A stretch of 64,000 nt of DNA from Anastatus disparis (GCA_017163975.1 JAFFSR010000353.1:2608501-2672500), one strand, 5' to 3'; counted from the first letter of the stretch, positions 32,825-44,470 are shown. Translations and numbers: made by a program. The notes: a model not told the origin generated them from the letters alone.

Positions 32825-34160
32825 GTAATGTAAAATATGTTTTTAATAAAAAATTCACTTTCCAAACTCTTTTACTTTTATGACCTTATCAATTTCCTAA
32901 AATTTATTATTTCTTAAAATAAAATTTTTTAATTTCAAACTGCATAATTTATTATTAACTATTATTGCTTTTTTATTTCTATTTATTTCCTTTTTTATAA
33001 ATTTTGTCATCTGTTTATTGAGAAGCGAGATAATGTTTGTACGTTATTTTCAACCGATACAAAGGATAATGATAGATTAAGCCTTATATTATTTAACCGA
33101 ATCATGAATGTAAAAAAAAAACAAAAAAATAAAAAAGAAATTATATGTGCCCAGTGCAATCAAGTGTCTAAAGCAAAAAATATTATGTAATGTGTATGCC
33201 TGTGTGTGCATGTGTACGTATGTGAATGTGAATAACTTCCAATATTTTTTTGTTACCATACTTAGTTGTTATCAAGACACCATTAAAGATGGGTCAGGCA
33301 CCGAGCTCGGGGAACGCTGGCGATCGCACTCCTCTAATCGGAAAAAATGACAGTAAAAAGTCAGAAAATCAAACAAAAGACTCCCAATGGAAACAGTATT
33401 CACAAAAAATTTCTACAAACACATACTCTATCCCTGAAAGAAATGGGTACAAAAAGTTTTGACTTTAAATATATATGTAAATAAAAAATACATGTAAGAC
33501 TTACAAAGTCGTATTACTCCGAAACTTATATACTTGTATCGTCGTTGTAATAATTTATAAAAAATAAACGTATCAATCCAATATATCTCTATTTATTTCT
33601 ATACCCTTCCATCATTTTTTCTCTAAAGTTAATATTTCATTCTTATAATAAAAAATTTTTTCTTCAATTTTACTAATTTTTAAATATACTTTTGTAATAA
33701 GTAATAGCATTTATTATTAAAATTTTATATCATCTAAAAAAAGAATATGATGTGAAATGAATTGTATATTACAATATATTTTTTTTAATAATCAATTGCG
33801 GGAAGTATTTTCATACATTGGTGTAACGCATACACCATCTAAGCATAAGGTGCATGTTAAAGTCGATATAAAAGGACAGAGATACCGGGCAAGACGGTCA
33901 TTGGGTATTCTATAGGGCATAGTCTTCGGTGCCGTACGACGTACTTCGGCTTTTCCGACAAGGAGAACGATAGAGAGAGAGAGAGAGAGAACAGGTAAGC
34001 AATGTAGTCGAGAGCGAATGCACTGGTCGTGCAGCATAATATAGGTCATAATATAAACATCCCAAGTTTTAGAGTACGGATGTACCCACACAAGTGTAGC
34101 GTTCGCTCTAACAGGGGTCATTCTATTTCTGGCGCTACTGTTACCCCCACCACTCGTACA

Positions 34161-34680
34161 CTCGACGGACACTGATTCGCGACCCCATTTTCGCGCCTTT
34201 AAACGTTATCCATTGAGTTTAGGATGGTTGCGCGACCATGTTTCAAAAATAAGTTTCCATCTAGATAAATATAATTCATGCTAACTATAAAACAAGGGAA
34301 CATAAATAAAGAAATGGCGGTAAAATTCAAATGGACATTAATTCGAATATAAAAAATGATAAATGATAAAACAATAAATAAATGTTAAAGTGAGCATATT
34401 TTTATAAAGCATTCTTATATATATTATGTAACCATATGCGATGACAATCATAAGAAATCATAGCTTTTTCATTACTTCAGTATTAAATATTTGCTCATTT
34501 AAATTTTACCACCATTTCTTTATTTATGTTCCCTTGTCTTATAGTTAGCATGAATTATATTTATTTAGATGAAAACTCATTTTCGAAACATGATCGCGCA
34601 AGCTAACCTATATTTCAAAAACTCAACGGATAACGTTGCAGATATTCAAAAAAGGGGTCGCGAATCAGTGTCCGTCGAGT
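34161..34680. mobile_element. Foldback MITE in right terminal repeat
   Basis: Starts CTCGACGGACACTGATTCGC and ends with the complement, and is palindromic along nearly its full 520 bp. GTACA is duplicated at 34156-34160 and 34681-34685. The left terminal repeat and palindrome copies lack it, giving a clean empty site. Confidence 0.85.
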
Positions 34681-34752
34681 GTACATCTCCACTCGTTGTA
34701 CACACGCTTATACGTTAATACTAGCTGGTTACACAAACACACAGTTGTAAAG

Positions 34753-34756
<4 letters not shown>

Positions 34757-34792
<36 letters not shown>

Positions 34793-34823
34793 TACATATA
34801 TACATATATATACATATATACAT
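34757..34823. repeat. TA microsatellite
   Basis: (TA)n interrupted by CATATA units. It is much shorter in the left terminal repeat (near 3657-3670), so it expanded in this copy. Confidence 0.9.
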
Positions 34824-35321
34824 CACTTGTACAATGTAGTGTTGATTTTCAGGGTTTTTCTCTTTTTTCCACTTACTCGTAAAATATCGCTCTTTAAATT
34901 CGTAAATATATTATTACAGGAAAATATTGAAAATCGGTAATATATCAAAAATATTAAAAACAGAAAAAAACTTGAAATATTCTAAAATTATACCAAGTGA
35001 CAAACTCTCAAAAAATCCTTATTTCTTAAAAAATTCAATTTTACTAATTTTTTCAATAATTTTTTCAATAATTTACTGTCTCTGATTTTAACATTTATTC
35101 ATTTATTATTTTATTTATAATTAACATTTATTATTTATTATTATTTTTTACGAAATTCCCGATTATCGAGAAGCGAGATAAGGCCGAGCGATAAGGCGCC
35201 GTCTCAGACGACCGATCTGGCATACGCGCCCCCCAACTCTGGCATACTCGCCCCCAGGGGGGCGTGAATACTCGTCCCCTGTGATGTCACAACTGTCTGG
35301 AGTTTAGACCCCCTTTCTACT

Positions 35322-35327
35322 GACGTT
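35322..35327. other. Target-site duplication, right of Polinton
   Basis: GACGTT, matching GACGCT at 13236-13241 with one change. Confidence 0.75.
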
Positions 35328-35700
35328 GGATCTCGCTATCCTTTTCTAATTTAAAAATGTAGGTTTTTGGAAAAACTAGTGAATATTGATAGAAACTGAG
35401 AATTGTCTGCAACTTCTATAGTAAAAAGCAATATTTTCTCTGATAAGAGCAAATTAATTTTGTTGCTTTGTTTACAAGCAAAGTTTGACATACTTAAACA
35501 TCATATTCTCTAGTCCGAATTTATGATTTTTTGAATATGTCAAACTTTTCTCGAAAACAAAGCAACAAAATTAATTTGCTCTTATCAGATAAAATATTGT
35601 TTTTCACTATACAAGTTGTACACAACCCTTAATTTCTATTAATGATCACTAGTTTTTTCAAAAATTTACATTTTTTTTGTAGAAAAGGATAGAGAGATCC
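35328..35700. mobile_element. Foldback MITE abutting the Polinton
   Basis: Starts GGATCTCGCTATCCTTTTCT and ends with a near-perfect complement. The two halves (about 185 bp each) are palindromic around 35510. No coding. It begins right after the Polinton target duplication. Confidence 0.8.
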
Positions 35701-35985
35701 AGCGGCCTCCATGGGAGTTTCAAAATTTTTATATATAGTTCCGCCGTTGCCATTATAAATTTATAGTTTGTAAACAGTATCATGTAAACAATATTACGTC
35801 GATAGTATTATTTTAATCAAATATTTGTACTTCAACGTAATCATCAAAATTTCATTCTTATTATCATTTGTTTTACTTTAATCTAAAAATTAGGTAAACA
35901 TTCTGTTTAATTTTATAGATTGTAGAATATTGTATATCTTTAAAATATTTGTCAGTGAAATTGATGTTATTTAAAGTTTTTGACT
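35701..35985. other. Non-coding DNA
   Basis: AT-rich, no gene or repeat recognised. Confidence 0.4.
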
Positions 35986-35989
35986 GGAT

Positions 35990-36990
35990 GCGTCTGTTTT
36001 TCTCCATCAGATGAAGTGCCTATAAAGCTCATTAAAAAAAGATTAAAGATTCGAATTTTAGATATCCTGATCATGAAATAATCATAGTTGGTGACTCTAA
36101 TTTACCAAATATGATATGGACTGATGATCCTTTATATGTCAGATTTTCTTCAGAGATAAATTTATGCAGATTAGGTAAGACAGATGTGGTGAATGGAACC
36201 TACTCTCAAATAGATTAATAACAAGTGTATCCTGTGTTGGATTCTAAGGGTTATTCTCTGGATTTATTTGCTCCAAGACGATGTGTTATACGTCAAATGT
36301 TCAATGACTTTTTTATGAAAACTAATAAACATCACTTGGTGCAACTGTTTAGTATTTCATCACCAAATACGTGTCAGTTTTGTAATAGATTTGATAATGT
36401 TATTTTGCATTTCAATTTTTCAAAAATTCCTTTTTTAATAAAATAAATTAAAAAAATGGTTTTGATGATATTGATATAGATGTAAATGTTAATAAGTTTT
36501 GTAATAAAATAAATAAAGTTTTATATACAAATGTTCCTCACTTTATGAATGGTCCCAATAAGTAACTGCATCGGTATGATGAGAGATAAGAGAATGTTAT
36601 TAAATTGGAAAAATACTATTATTTTTGGAAAAATATATATGTCTCCAATTTCAATATTCAGTTTGAAAAAAAGAGACATTATTGTACAGCACTGTGGACA
36701 AAAGGCTTTGATGGTTTGCTTTTTAATTCACAAATAATCATTTGTATATTTTTAAAATTGTTATTGATGTTTGTTTGGTATTTATTTAGTGTAATATAAT
36801 TATATTTTGAAGATAAATAAGATCGCTTAAGGCTTTTTTTTTAATTTTGCATTCAAAATGGAAAAGTATGAATCAATTTACGTATTCAAATGTTATTTCG
36901 GCGTTAGAAACTTTTTATATTATTTTTCAGTTACATTAATCATGAATATCTATTGCTTATTATGTGATTGATAATGTCTATAAAATAGTG
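35990..36990 (+). pseudogene. Non-LTR endonuclease remnant and flank, paralogue of 5340-7025
   Basis: Reads in broken frames as an APE endonuclease fragment: a VGDSNLPNMIW segment near 36090-36120 and YSLDLFAPRRC near 36250-36285. It is a diverged paralogue of 5340-5700 joined to DNA like 6395-6470 and 6860-7025, without the nested MITEs found at 5744-6387. Several stops. Not functional. Confidence 0.6.
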
Positions 36991-37036
36991 AGGTTTATTA
37001 ATCTAAGGGAGCTTGAAAGCTTTGTGGAACTCGAAA

Positions 37037-38110
37037 CCCTGTTAAAAAAATTCATATAAATCTTTATATGAATTTTCAATATTAATTTTTTATATGAATT
37101 ATTCATATATTTAATATGAATTTTCGATATTAATTTTTCATATGAATTATTCATATATTTAATATGCATTTTTGTTTCTTTTTGATACATTAAAAAATTC
37201 ATATGAAAAATTCACATAAAAAATTCATATGAAAAATTTATATGAAAAATTCAAATGAATAATAATCATGATGATCATCTCATTATTTTTATATGGGAAA
37301 AGTATGAAAAAACTTCACAATCCAACCTGCAATTTTTTATATGAATTTTTTAGTATAAAAAAATGAAACAAAAATATATATTGGATATATTGAAAATTCA
37401 TATAAAAAATTCAGATTAAAAATTCATATAAAAATTCATATGAATTTTCTTAACAGGGTATTTTAAAATATGTATGAATGTATATTCTAACAGATTTGTT
37501 TGAAATAATGGTTGATACTTTGTAATAACTTTTTTTTCATTAAAAGTTTTAAATAGTGTGATTCAGGGTGAGTGAGTATTCTATTTATAACAATACAGAT
37601 AAATAATATGAATGTGAATAACAGGTAAATGATCATATTCTTTTATAGACTTAGCGGATGATAGACACTGACTTGAATTTTATTTCTAAACTTGTTATTT
37701 CGAGACTTGTTAAAATTAAAGTACCTATTGATCTATATTCTTAAGTTTAATTTTAGAAAATGATTGATTCTAATTCCTGCTGTATTTTTCTAGAGTAGCT
37801 TATTATATTCACATTGGTAAATAATATTCTTATTTTATGAAAATTGATTTTCATTTCACTTTGAATTTATCGAATGATGCGACAGGAATAATTAAAAGTA
37901 ATCATGTATAAAAACTTGATAGCTATTTGAACAAATAATTGAAATCAGCATGCCATAGACATTGGTATATATTAATATTAAATTAATTTATTTTCATTGT
38001 CAGTGATATACGATTAAACTCATGTCAGATTTGAATGTATTGATATACCATATTTTTTGAGGTTGTACAAGTCGAAATCTCTATAAAATATATTTATTAC
38101 TTCTGCATCC
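37037..38110. repeat. Inverted copy of 841-1808
   Basis: The foldback MITE with CCCTGT ends (37037-37458), followed by DNA matching 1458 down to 841 in reverse complement. It includes the words TGAGTGAGTATTCTATTTATAA and GTTGTACAAGTCGAAATC as anchors. Confidence 0.75.
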
Positions 38111-38733
38111 ATTTATAGGCTAATTTTATTTCAAATCAAACAGGCTGTATACACTAAAGTCACCAATCACTGTACCGATGGAGTATGTTATTCTTCTCTG
38201 AAAATAATGAGACACGTATTTTTTTTTTTTTTTTGCTGAAATATCAAAATTGCATAAGATATGCATATTTGAAAATTGCATACAAAAACTAAATGTTCAA
38301 ACTGAAAAAGTTGACAATAACTTTAGAGGGCTATTGTTTTACCAATTTTCAATGAATTTTGGTAAACCTTTTTATTTATTCTGTTTTGAGCCCTCTTCAA
38401 TTCAGTGCAAGAAATTTATAAAAAAACTAAAAAATGACTGAGATTTATGCATTTTACCAAAAAATGTTTTTTTTATGCACATACATTTTTCTCAAAAAAA
38501 CCATCTTTTTTTTGCTGAAATTTTTTGGGCTGATCGAGGATTGAATTACCTATCTAATGGTACCTGTTTGATCCCGTACTTTTTTGTTTGAAGCAAGAAA
38601 TCAATTGACAAATTTGATTGTTGAAAAATGCTTGTATATATGTTCGGAAGTCTTGAGCAATCTACATTCAAACGCTGTCGCATGCTTCGCTCAACATTTG
38701 TATACATTTGTATGTATGTATATACTATCAATA

Positions 38734-38736
<3 letters not shown>

Positions 38737-38791
<55 letters not shown>

Positions 38792-38793
38792 TA

Positions 38794-38840
<47 letters not shown>
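38737..38840. repeat. TA microsatellite, two blocks
   Basis: (AT)n runs at 38737-38788 and 38798-38837, separated by TAGTAATT. Open frames with Ile-Tyr repeats here are products of the repeat. Confidence 0.95.
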
Positions 38841-38843
<3 letters not shown>

Positions 38844-39741
38844 GAATTACATAAACGCACATATATATCTTCCTATATTATATAGACGTAAGCCTCAAAA
38901 AATAGCATTTTTGCGTCCTCCCCACTCCTCCCCCAGCCTCACATTTTAAAATTTTTTTAACGTAAATATAGGTTTTTTTCAGCCTCTGTGAGATGCCTCC
39001 CCCCCCTCCTCCCCAGCCTCCCCCCTCCTCGACCCGCCTCTGACATCGCCTTAACGTTTGTCGCCTCATGTTACCTCATAGGTCTCCTCAAAGACTCCTC
39101 AGAGATGCCTCAGGTAAGCCTTAGGAATTCCTCGAGACGCCTCAAGTTTGTGAGAGTGATATTTTTTAAAATTTTCAAAAATAACGTAAAAATAGTTACC
39201 GACGCGTCAGTGCTTTCTCATCCCCTCCTCTTACAACGTCTCAGGGTACGCCTCAGAGATGAGGCATTTTTTTTGTATGCCTCTTGTCCTGCCTTATACA
39301 TCGCCTTAACTGGTCTGAATAGTACTGTGGAAACTGGACTGAATAGTACTGCGTATTGAATTTGTTTCGAATAGATTCTTTTTTTTGGGGAAGGGGAGAA
39401 GAACGAGAAGTTAAAAGTTGGAGAAGAGAGAGATGTATATAAGTTGGTTTAAAGCTTGATATAGCTTGAATCTAAACAAGCTTGCAATCTCGGGCTCGAT
39501 TCAATCGAGAGCTTTCGAAAAGTTTTCGGATATATACATTATTATATATGAATTCTATAATGCAATAATTTAATGCAATTTGCATAATAATCATTGCAAA
39601 TTGTTTTAAACTTGATATGTTTTACAGCATAATTACTTTAACACCTCATTTGAATTTATGGCATTAAATTTTATAATATTCAAGAATAAGTACATCACAA
39701 ATTGGGGGGCTGGCAAGCAGGGCGAGCAGGGGTACCCCCTA

Positions 39742-39742
<1 letters not shown>

Positions 39743-39798
<56 letters not shown>
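39743..39798. repeat. TA microsatellite
   Basis: Uninterrupted (TA)n after a GGGGTACCCCCTAG block. Confidence 0.95.
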
Positions 39799-39802
<4 letters not shown>

Positions 39803-40100
39803 AATTCGTAATATAAAAATAAATACTTAAAAATGGAAAAAAATAATTCTATTCGTGTATATCTATATTATGTAAATTTCGATGTACAAACAATAGGAGG
39901 CCAAATTCTTAACATACTCTATCGATGCAGTGATTGGTGACTTGAGTGTATACAGGCTGTTCGATTTGAAATGGAATCAGATATTATTTAGCATTATATT
40001 CGAAAAAAATTACGCACACTACCTATGATATGCTACTCATTTTAGTAAATAGAATTAAACCTTCAATATTAAGTATAGAGATTTTACGGGATACACTTAA

Positions 40101-40480
40101 GAGCAGGCCGAACTATCTGTCCTTGTCTAATAGTGTTTTTCATCGTTTATTAAAATACCATTGGTTGTAACACTAAAAAATGGCAGCCCCCGCTAGATAC
40201 TAGTATGATAGGTAAATTTTATAATAAGAACAAAATAATTTTATCACATGGTTTTTGAATAATATGAGACCTACTGAAAATCTAAAATATAACCTATCTT
40301 TTTTGGTAGGTCTCATATTATTCAAAAAATACATGATTAAATTATTTTGTTCTTATTATAAAATTTAACCATTATACTAGTATCTAGCGGGGGCTGCCAT
40401 TTTTTTCGTATTACAGATAATGGTGTTTGTATAAATGATGAAAAACACTATTAGACAAAGACAGATAGCTCGACCTCTTC
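40101..40480. mobile_element. TTAA-type foldback MITE
   Basis: 380 bp, starts GAGCAGGCCGAACTATCTGT, flanked by TTAA (40097-40100, 40481-40484). Shares GCAGCCCCCGCTAGATA and its complement with the copies at 5909 and 11217, at lower identity. Confidence 0.8.
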
Positions 40481-40484
40481 TTAA

Positions 40485-41780
40485 AGAAAACATGATTTAT
40501 CATTTAAAATATACTAGGGGACACCCATGAAGTTTACAAATTGTGGCTAAATTTGTTTTAAACTGGTAATATTAGGATAATTCTAAGGTTTTTTTAAGTT
40601 CGATTATTTTCAATGAAGTTTCTCAAATTATATGCATCTAATTTTATAACGCAATTTGAAAACATGAAGAAATAATTGAGTAAAGACACCGTAATTCGCA
40701 TTTTCGGAAAATGACACATGTATAATATTTATGCGCTACTTTGAATTGTTGAAGTCCATGATTATTTTTTAATATTTTTTTCTCATACGTGCGGGATTAG
40801 TGACCTATTGCTCATGCGTTTTCGGAGTAATAAGTAGCTAATAGCTCGCGCTGCGTGTGTTTTGTCTTGAAAGCGTGTGTTCCAGTTAAAAGCGTTAAGT
40901 AATGAAAAATAACGTCACGCAAATGCGTTGAGTAATGAAAAAAAGAACATCACGATTTTGATGGTATATTAATAAGTGGCGTCGCGCGGGCGAAGATAGT
41001 AGGAGAAAGAGAGAGAAAGAGAATGTTGTATCGAAAGGAAACAAGACACGCAAGAACGTGTACAAGTATCTGTGTACGAGTCAGTCGTGTGCTAACTGCT
41101 TGATGAAAGTTGTTGGCGGCGCAAAAAGATGATATTTTTAAGAATTGTTTCTTTTTATTTATATAATAATTTTTTTAAATAGGGGGCCTTCGCCTCCCTA
41201 ACTCCTCTTATCGCGCCACAACATGCTACTTTCTCTCTCTCTCTCTCTCACACCCAACACTTATGAGCAAAAAAAGTATGTGAATTTCGTTCGGTTAAGT
41301 TGACTATGGCGCCACTTGGGCAATGGCGCTACTCGCTACGCCCGTACACCAACTTGCCCCCGTATACAATAGTCAACTAAACCTCACTCGTTACACAATA
41401 TATAATTACTTAACGTCGCTGTATTACTGCCATTATTTCGATACGCTAATTAGCGACATAGATTTTTATAATAATAATTTTTGAAATTATACTTGATCTT
41501 TATTATTTGAATAAGCATACATTTTTTTCTAGAAGACCTGTCACCTCGATCGGAAGTTTATTTTAAAATTTAAGGAAAAAGAAAGAAAATAAGCTTTGAA
41601 AGAGTTCAATTTCTTGGGGCAACATGAGCATAATTGCAAGTTACATTTAACAAAACAATTGGTTTAATTAGAGAAAAGCAAAATTAAGGTTCGCAAAAAT
41701 TTATGTATAATCTATACTCAATTTCCGACAAAAAGTATTTTATTGAGTTTTAACGAAAAATTGATAATTTTCGAGAAAAA
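40485..41780. other. Intergenic DNA with promoter-like repeats
   Basis: No gene supported. 40860-41110 is less AT-rich, with GCGTTAAGTAATGAAAAA and GCGTTGAGTAATGAAAAA as a short direct repeat. Near 41295-41390 GTTGACTAT and ATAGTCAAC form an inverted repeat around a GC-rich block. Confidence 0.4.
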
Positions 41781-41970
41781 AATGCATAAAAAAATGTACT
41801 TAGCAAGAAATTTAAAAAAAATTTTTTAATTCGATAACGTTTATCTCCTGAACCCTTTGACTTGGATCTCTTAGATTTTTCCTGTATATTTTTAATGACA
41901 AATAGAACATATCCTTAGAGTTTTAGCAAATTCTATTTTTTTGCTGCCGACTTAACGTGAAATGTCCTCT
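41781..41970. repeat. Dispersed repeat, inverted copy at 54517-54700
   Basis: Includes TGACTTGGATCTCTTAGA and TGCTGCCGACTTAACGTGAAA. The reverse complement lies at 54517-54700 with moderate divergence. It sits next to LTR sequences at both sites. Confidence 0.7.
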
Positions 41971-41978
41971 ATATATAT

Positions 41979-42902
41979 TGTAACGACGCTTCAATTGGTT
42001 TAACAAAATCAAATGAGAAAAGAAAATACTAACTTTATGAATTAAATGAAATTAACTTTAATGAATTTATTCAAACAAAATAATGTAAGTAATTTTTAAT
42101 TAATTATCTATTTGGTTTTAATCGATTTCGGCCTGGTCGATCGGTTTTGCGTCGGTGGCCTTTTCCTGTAAAATAAGCAAACAAGAAACCAAAAAGATCA
42201 ATTACTAATTAAACTAAAAGTTTAGATGAATGCGCGATACCTTAATAATAATCTAGTACGCTATAATTAAAACTACGGCAAAATGGGTGGACGACACCCT
42301 TAATCTAATATTAATTAATAACTAAAAATAACGGTCGGACGAAGTCCTTTTATAAGTGCAAATTATTAATGCAATGGGTGGACGACACCCTTAAATTAAA
42401 TTAAACTAATTATCGGTTGTGAAATTTATCAAATTTTGGGTGGACGGCACCCTTAAATTCAACGGCGCAACGGTAAGTATGCGGCGGCAAGAAGTTGCAA
42501 GTATGTGCTCTTGGATAGCATAGCTTTACGCCAGCGTGCTCACTCGGCGTAATTCTATGCTGCCAGTATATGCATTAGAGTGTAGACCAGCGTGCTCACT
42601 CGGTCTACCCTCATGTGCAAGAGAGAGAAGCTAGGTCTTTTACAAGAGAAGAAAGCCAGCTACTACTTGTCTCACTCTCTCTTAGCCTAGCGTGCTCACT
42701 CAGGTAAAGAGGGAGGAAAGACTGTAGTCTACATTGCGTGCTGAGCTTAGCTTCTCGGCCTCTTATATACTCCAGCCTCATTTTTCTTAATGCGTGTAGC
42801 GACGTTTGGGGTTGCCACCTGGCGGCTGAGCTCAGAACTACTGTTCTATAGTAGCTTGGCCGTCAGGCGGGAAATTTGAATGCGTGAGTATGAATACTCG
42901 TC

Positions 42903-42905
<3 letters not shown>
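41979..42905. mobile_element. Probable solo LTR with structured hairpins
   Basis: 927 bp, starts TGTAACGACG and ends CGTCACA (TG...CA), flanked by ATAT on both sides. No internal coding. It contains three GGGTG-loop-CACCC hairpins (42285, 42376, 42438) and three larger hairpins with an identical 13-nt loop (42517-42715). Its superfamily is unknown. Confidence 0.6.
42517..42715 (+). other. Three hairpins with invariant 13-nt loop and covarying stems
   Basis: The loop AGCGTGCTCACTC is identical at 42533-42545, 42589-42601 and 42689-42701. The closing stems differ but pair each time: TACGCC/GGCGTA, TAGACC/GGTCTA and CCT/AGG. Each has a 2-3-nt symmetric internal loop and a further outer stem (AGCATAG/CTATGCT; GAG/CTC; CTCTCTCTT/AAGAGGGAG with one wobble). 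Compensatory change with a fixed loop points to a selected structure. Function is unknown. Confidence 0.7.

Positions 42906-42959
<54 letters not shown>
42906..42959. repeat. TA microsatellite between two LTRs
   Basis: Uninterrupted (AT)n separating the solo LTR from the next LTR. Confidence 0.95.
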
Positions 42960-42962
<3 letters not shown>

Positions 42963-44052
42963 GACGGACCATAAGAAGCGTACAACAAAAACAGAGAGAA
43001 GCTTGAAATGAGTGGGGTACGCGAAAAGCACCGAACACGCTTTCACGGATGTACAGGTGTACGCTCCGAAATCAAGCATACTCGCGCGCGTACCGCAATA
43101 CATGTAAAGCATTTAATAGAAGGTTTATACATCTAAAAGCGAAGATTCCCTTTCTTCTTACAATGCGATTAAAGAGTGAAAGCGTGGGAGATGGGATATG
43201 TCCCATCGATGTAGAAAGAAAGCTGCTACGACAGCACTCTTGTTTCGTCGTTCGTTAAATAAAGTCGAACTTAATCTTAAATACTGAGCCATGTAAGATT
43301 CTTTCAATCAATACCTAAGGCATCACTTTGTGGTTTCAGACACACATTTGCAAAGCATAATAAGGTGGGCTCATCGCCACTTTAATTACGTGATAAGTTT
43401 TAGTTTGATAGGCGAAACACAAAAATACTTTCATTAATAACTATTTACTCGCGATGAGAGAACAAATTCTATGCAAAGGCAAACGGGTACAACGACTTTC
43501 GGTGACCTTATCCGCCATGTTTTGCTCTTGCTTGGAAATAAAGAATCTTACATGACTCAGTATTTAAGATTTATATGGACTTTATTTAATAAACGACGAT
43601 ACAAAAGTGCTGTCGCAGAAGATTTCTTTCTACATTGATGGGGCATCACCCATCTCTCGCGCTCCCACTATTTACTTGCATTGTGAAAAGATAGGGAATC
43701 TTCGCATTAGATATATTATTCATTTATAAATCTTATATTGATTGCTTTTTGTACTGCGGTACGCGCGCGAGTATACTTGATTTTGAGGCATACACCTGCG
43801 CATCTGTGAAAGCACGTACCCCACTCATTTCATACGTACGAGCGTTAGTTCGACCTAACAAGTAACAGACAGCGTTGCGGTCGCAATGAAATCGCCGTCG
43901 TGATTGACGACAAAATTCGAGGAGCGTTCATTGTTTTTGCCTACTCTCATGTGGATTGCGTTAAGTGTACACTTTTCTAATTATATTGTAAAATAAATTA
44001 TTATTTGATATTAAGTGGCCTACTGTGATTATTTTGCCCATCCACTCTTACA
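42960..44052 (+). repeat. 5' LTR of a decayed Ty3-type element
   Basis: Starts TGTGACGGACC and ends ...CTTACA. The last 200 bp (43848-44045) recur at 54290-54495. Inside, 43004-43307 and 43539-43836 are inverted copies of each other with a 231-bp spacer. The left boundary is inferred from the TG start and the microsatellite edge. Confidence 0.5.
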
Positions 44053-44072
44053 GTTCAGAAGTGGGATCAAAG
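44053..44072 (+). promoter_or_regulatory. Possible primer-binding site, tRNA-Leu-like
   Basis: GTTCAGAAGTGGGATC follows the LTR end. CAGAAGTGGGAT matches the complement of a tRNA-Leu 3' region (...ATCCCACTTCTGACA). The match is imperfect. Confidence 0.4.
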
Positions 44073-44470
44073 AAAAAGAAGCAGTTTGAAAAAAAAGAGA
44101 AATAATTAGAAAAAGTTCAGTGGAGAGCAGGGTTTGAAAATATTGAATTTTAAAAAGACTATTGGTTTGAGAAAAAAAAAGTCGGCACGTGTTGGTGAAT
44201 AACTGGTTCATAATTCACGTTCGCTTATTGAAGAAAAAAGATTTCTGTGAAAATAAAAGTTTGAAAGTCGTTACGCGTTAATGAAAAATTGGTTCATGAC
44301 ACACGTGCGTCTATTGAAAATTCAAAACTGTTACTCTTATATATGCGACATTGTGATTCCATAGAATTTATATTTTGTGTTAACTATTCAAATTGACTGT
44401 AATAATATTCACTCCAATCGCATTAATTTTTTATAGACTTTATATCGAATAAAGAAAAGAATAATTCAAG

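Larger units (their letters stand above)
13242..35321 (-). mobile_element. Polinton/Maverick element with nested LTR retrotransposon
   Basis: The element starts AGTAGAAAGGGGGTCTAAAC and ends with its complement, with terminal inverted repeats of about 1.7 kb (right copy enlarged by insertions) and a 6-bp target duplication. It spans 22.1 kb. About 7.6 kb of this is an inserted LTR retrotransposon and 0.5 kb a MITE. Minus-strand genes run ATPase, three small ORFs, integrase, penton, basic capsid-associated protein, major capsid protein, short ORF, protease. One ORF near the right end is on the plus strand. DNA polymerase B, expected in autonomous Polintons, was not found in any frame. ATPase, integrase and major capsid genes are broken, so the copy looks inactive. 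Confidence 0.9.
33036..35321 (-). repeat. Polinton right terminal inverted repeat
   Basis: Reverse-complement match of 13242-14973, longer because of a 520-bp MITE (34161-34680) and an extra segment near 33349-33490. It starts within the protease C-terminus, so 33036-33189 is a protease gene fragment with no start. The terminus GACCCCCTTTCTACT ends at 35321. Confidence 0.88.
38118..39980. mobile_element. Possible TIR-bounded element with AT and CT simple repeats
   Basis: About 75 bp at 38118-38195 (containing GTATACACTAAAGTCACCAA) recurs inverted at about 39905-39980 with some changes. Between them lie two TA microsatellites, CT-rich low-complexity DNA (38910-39320) with many CCTC words, and no gene. 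It could be a non-autonomous DNA transposon. Confidence 0.4.

Noticed and set aside
38546..38949. Overlapping open frames with long Ile-Tyr repeats
   Set aside because: They are translations of (TA)n microsatellites on both strands, not genes.
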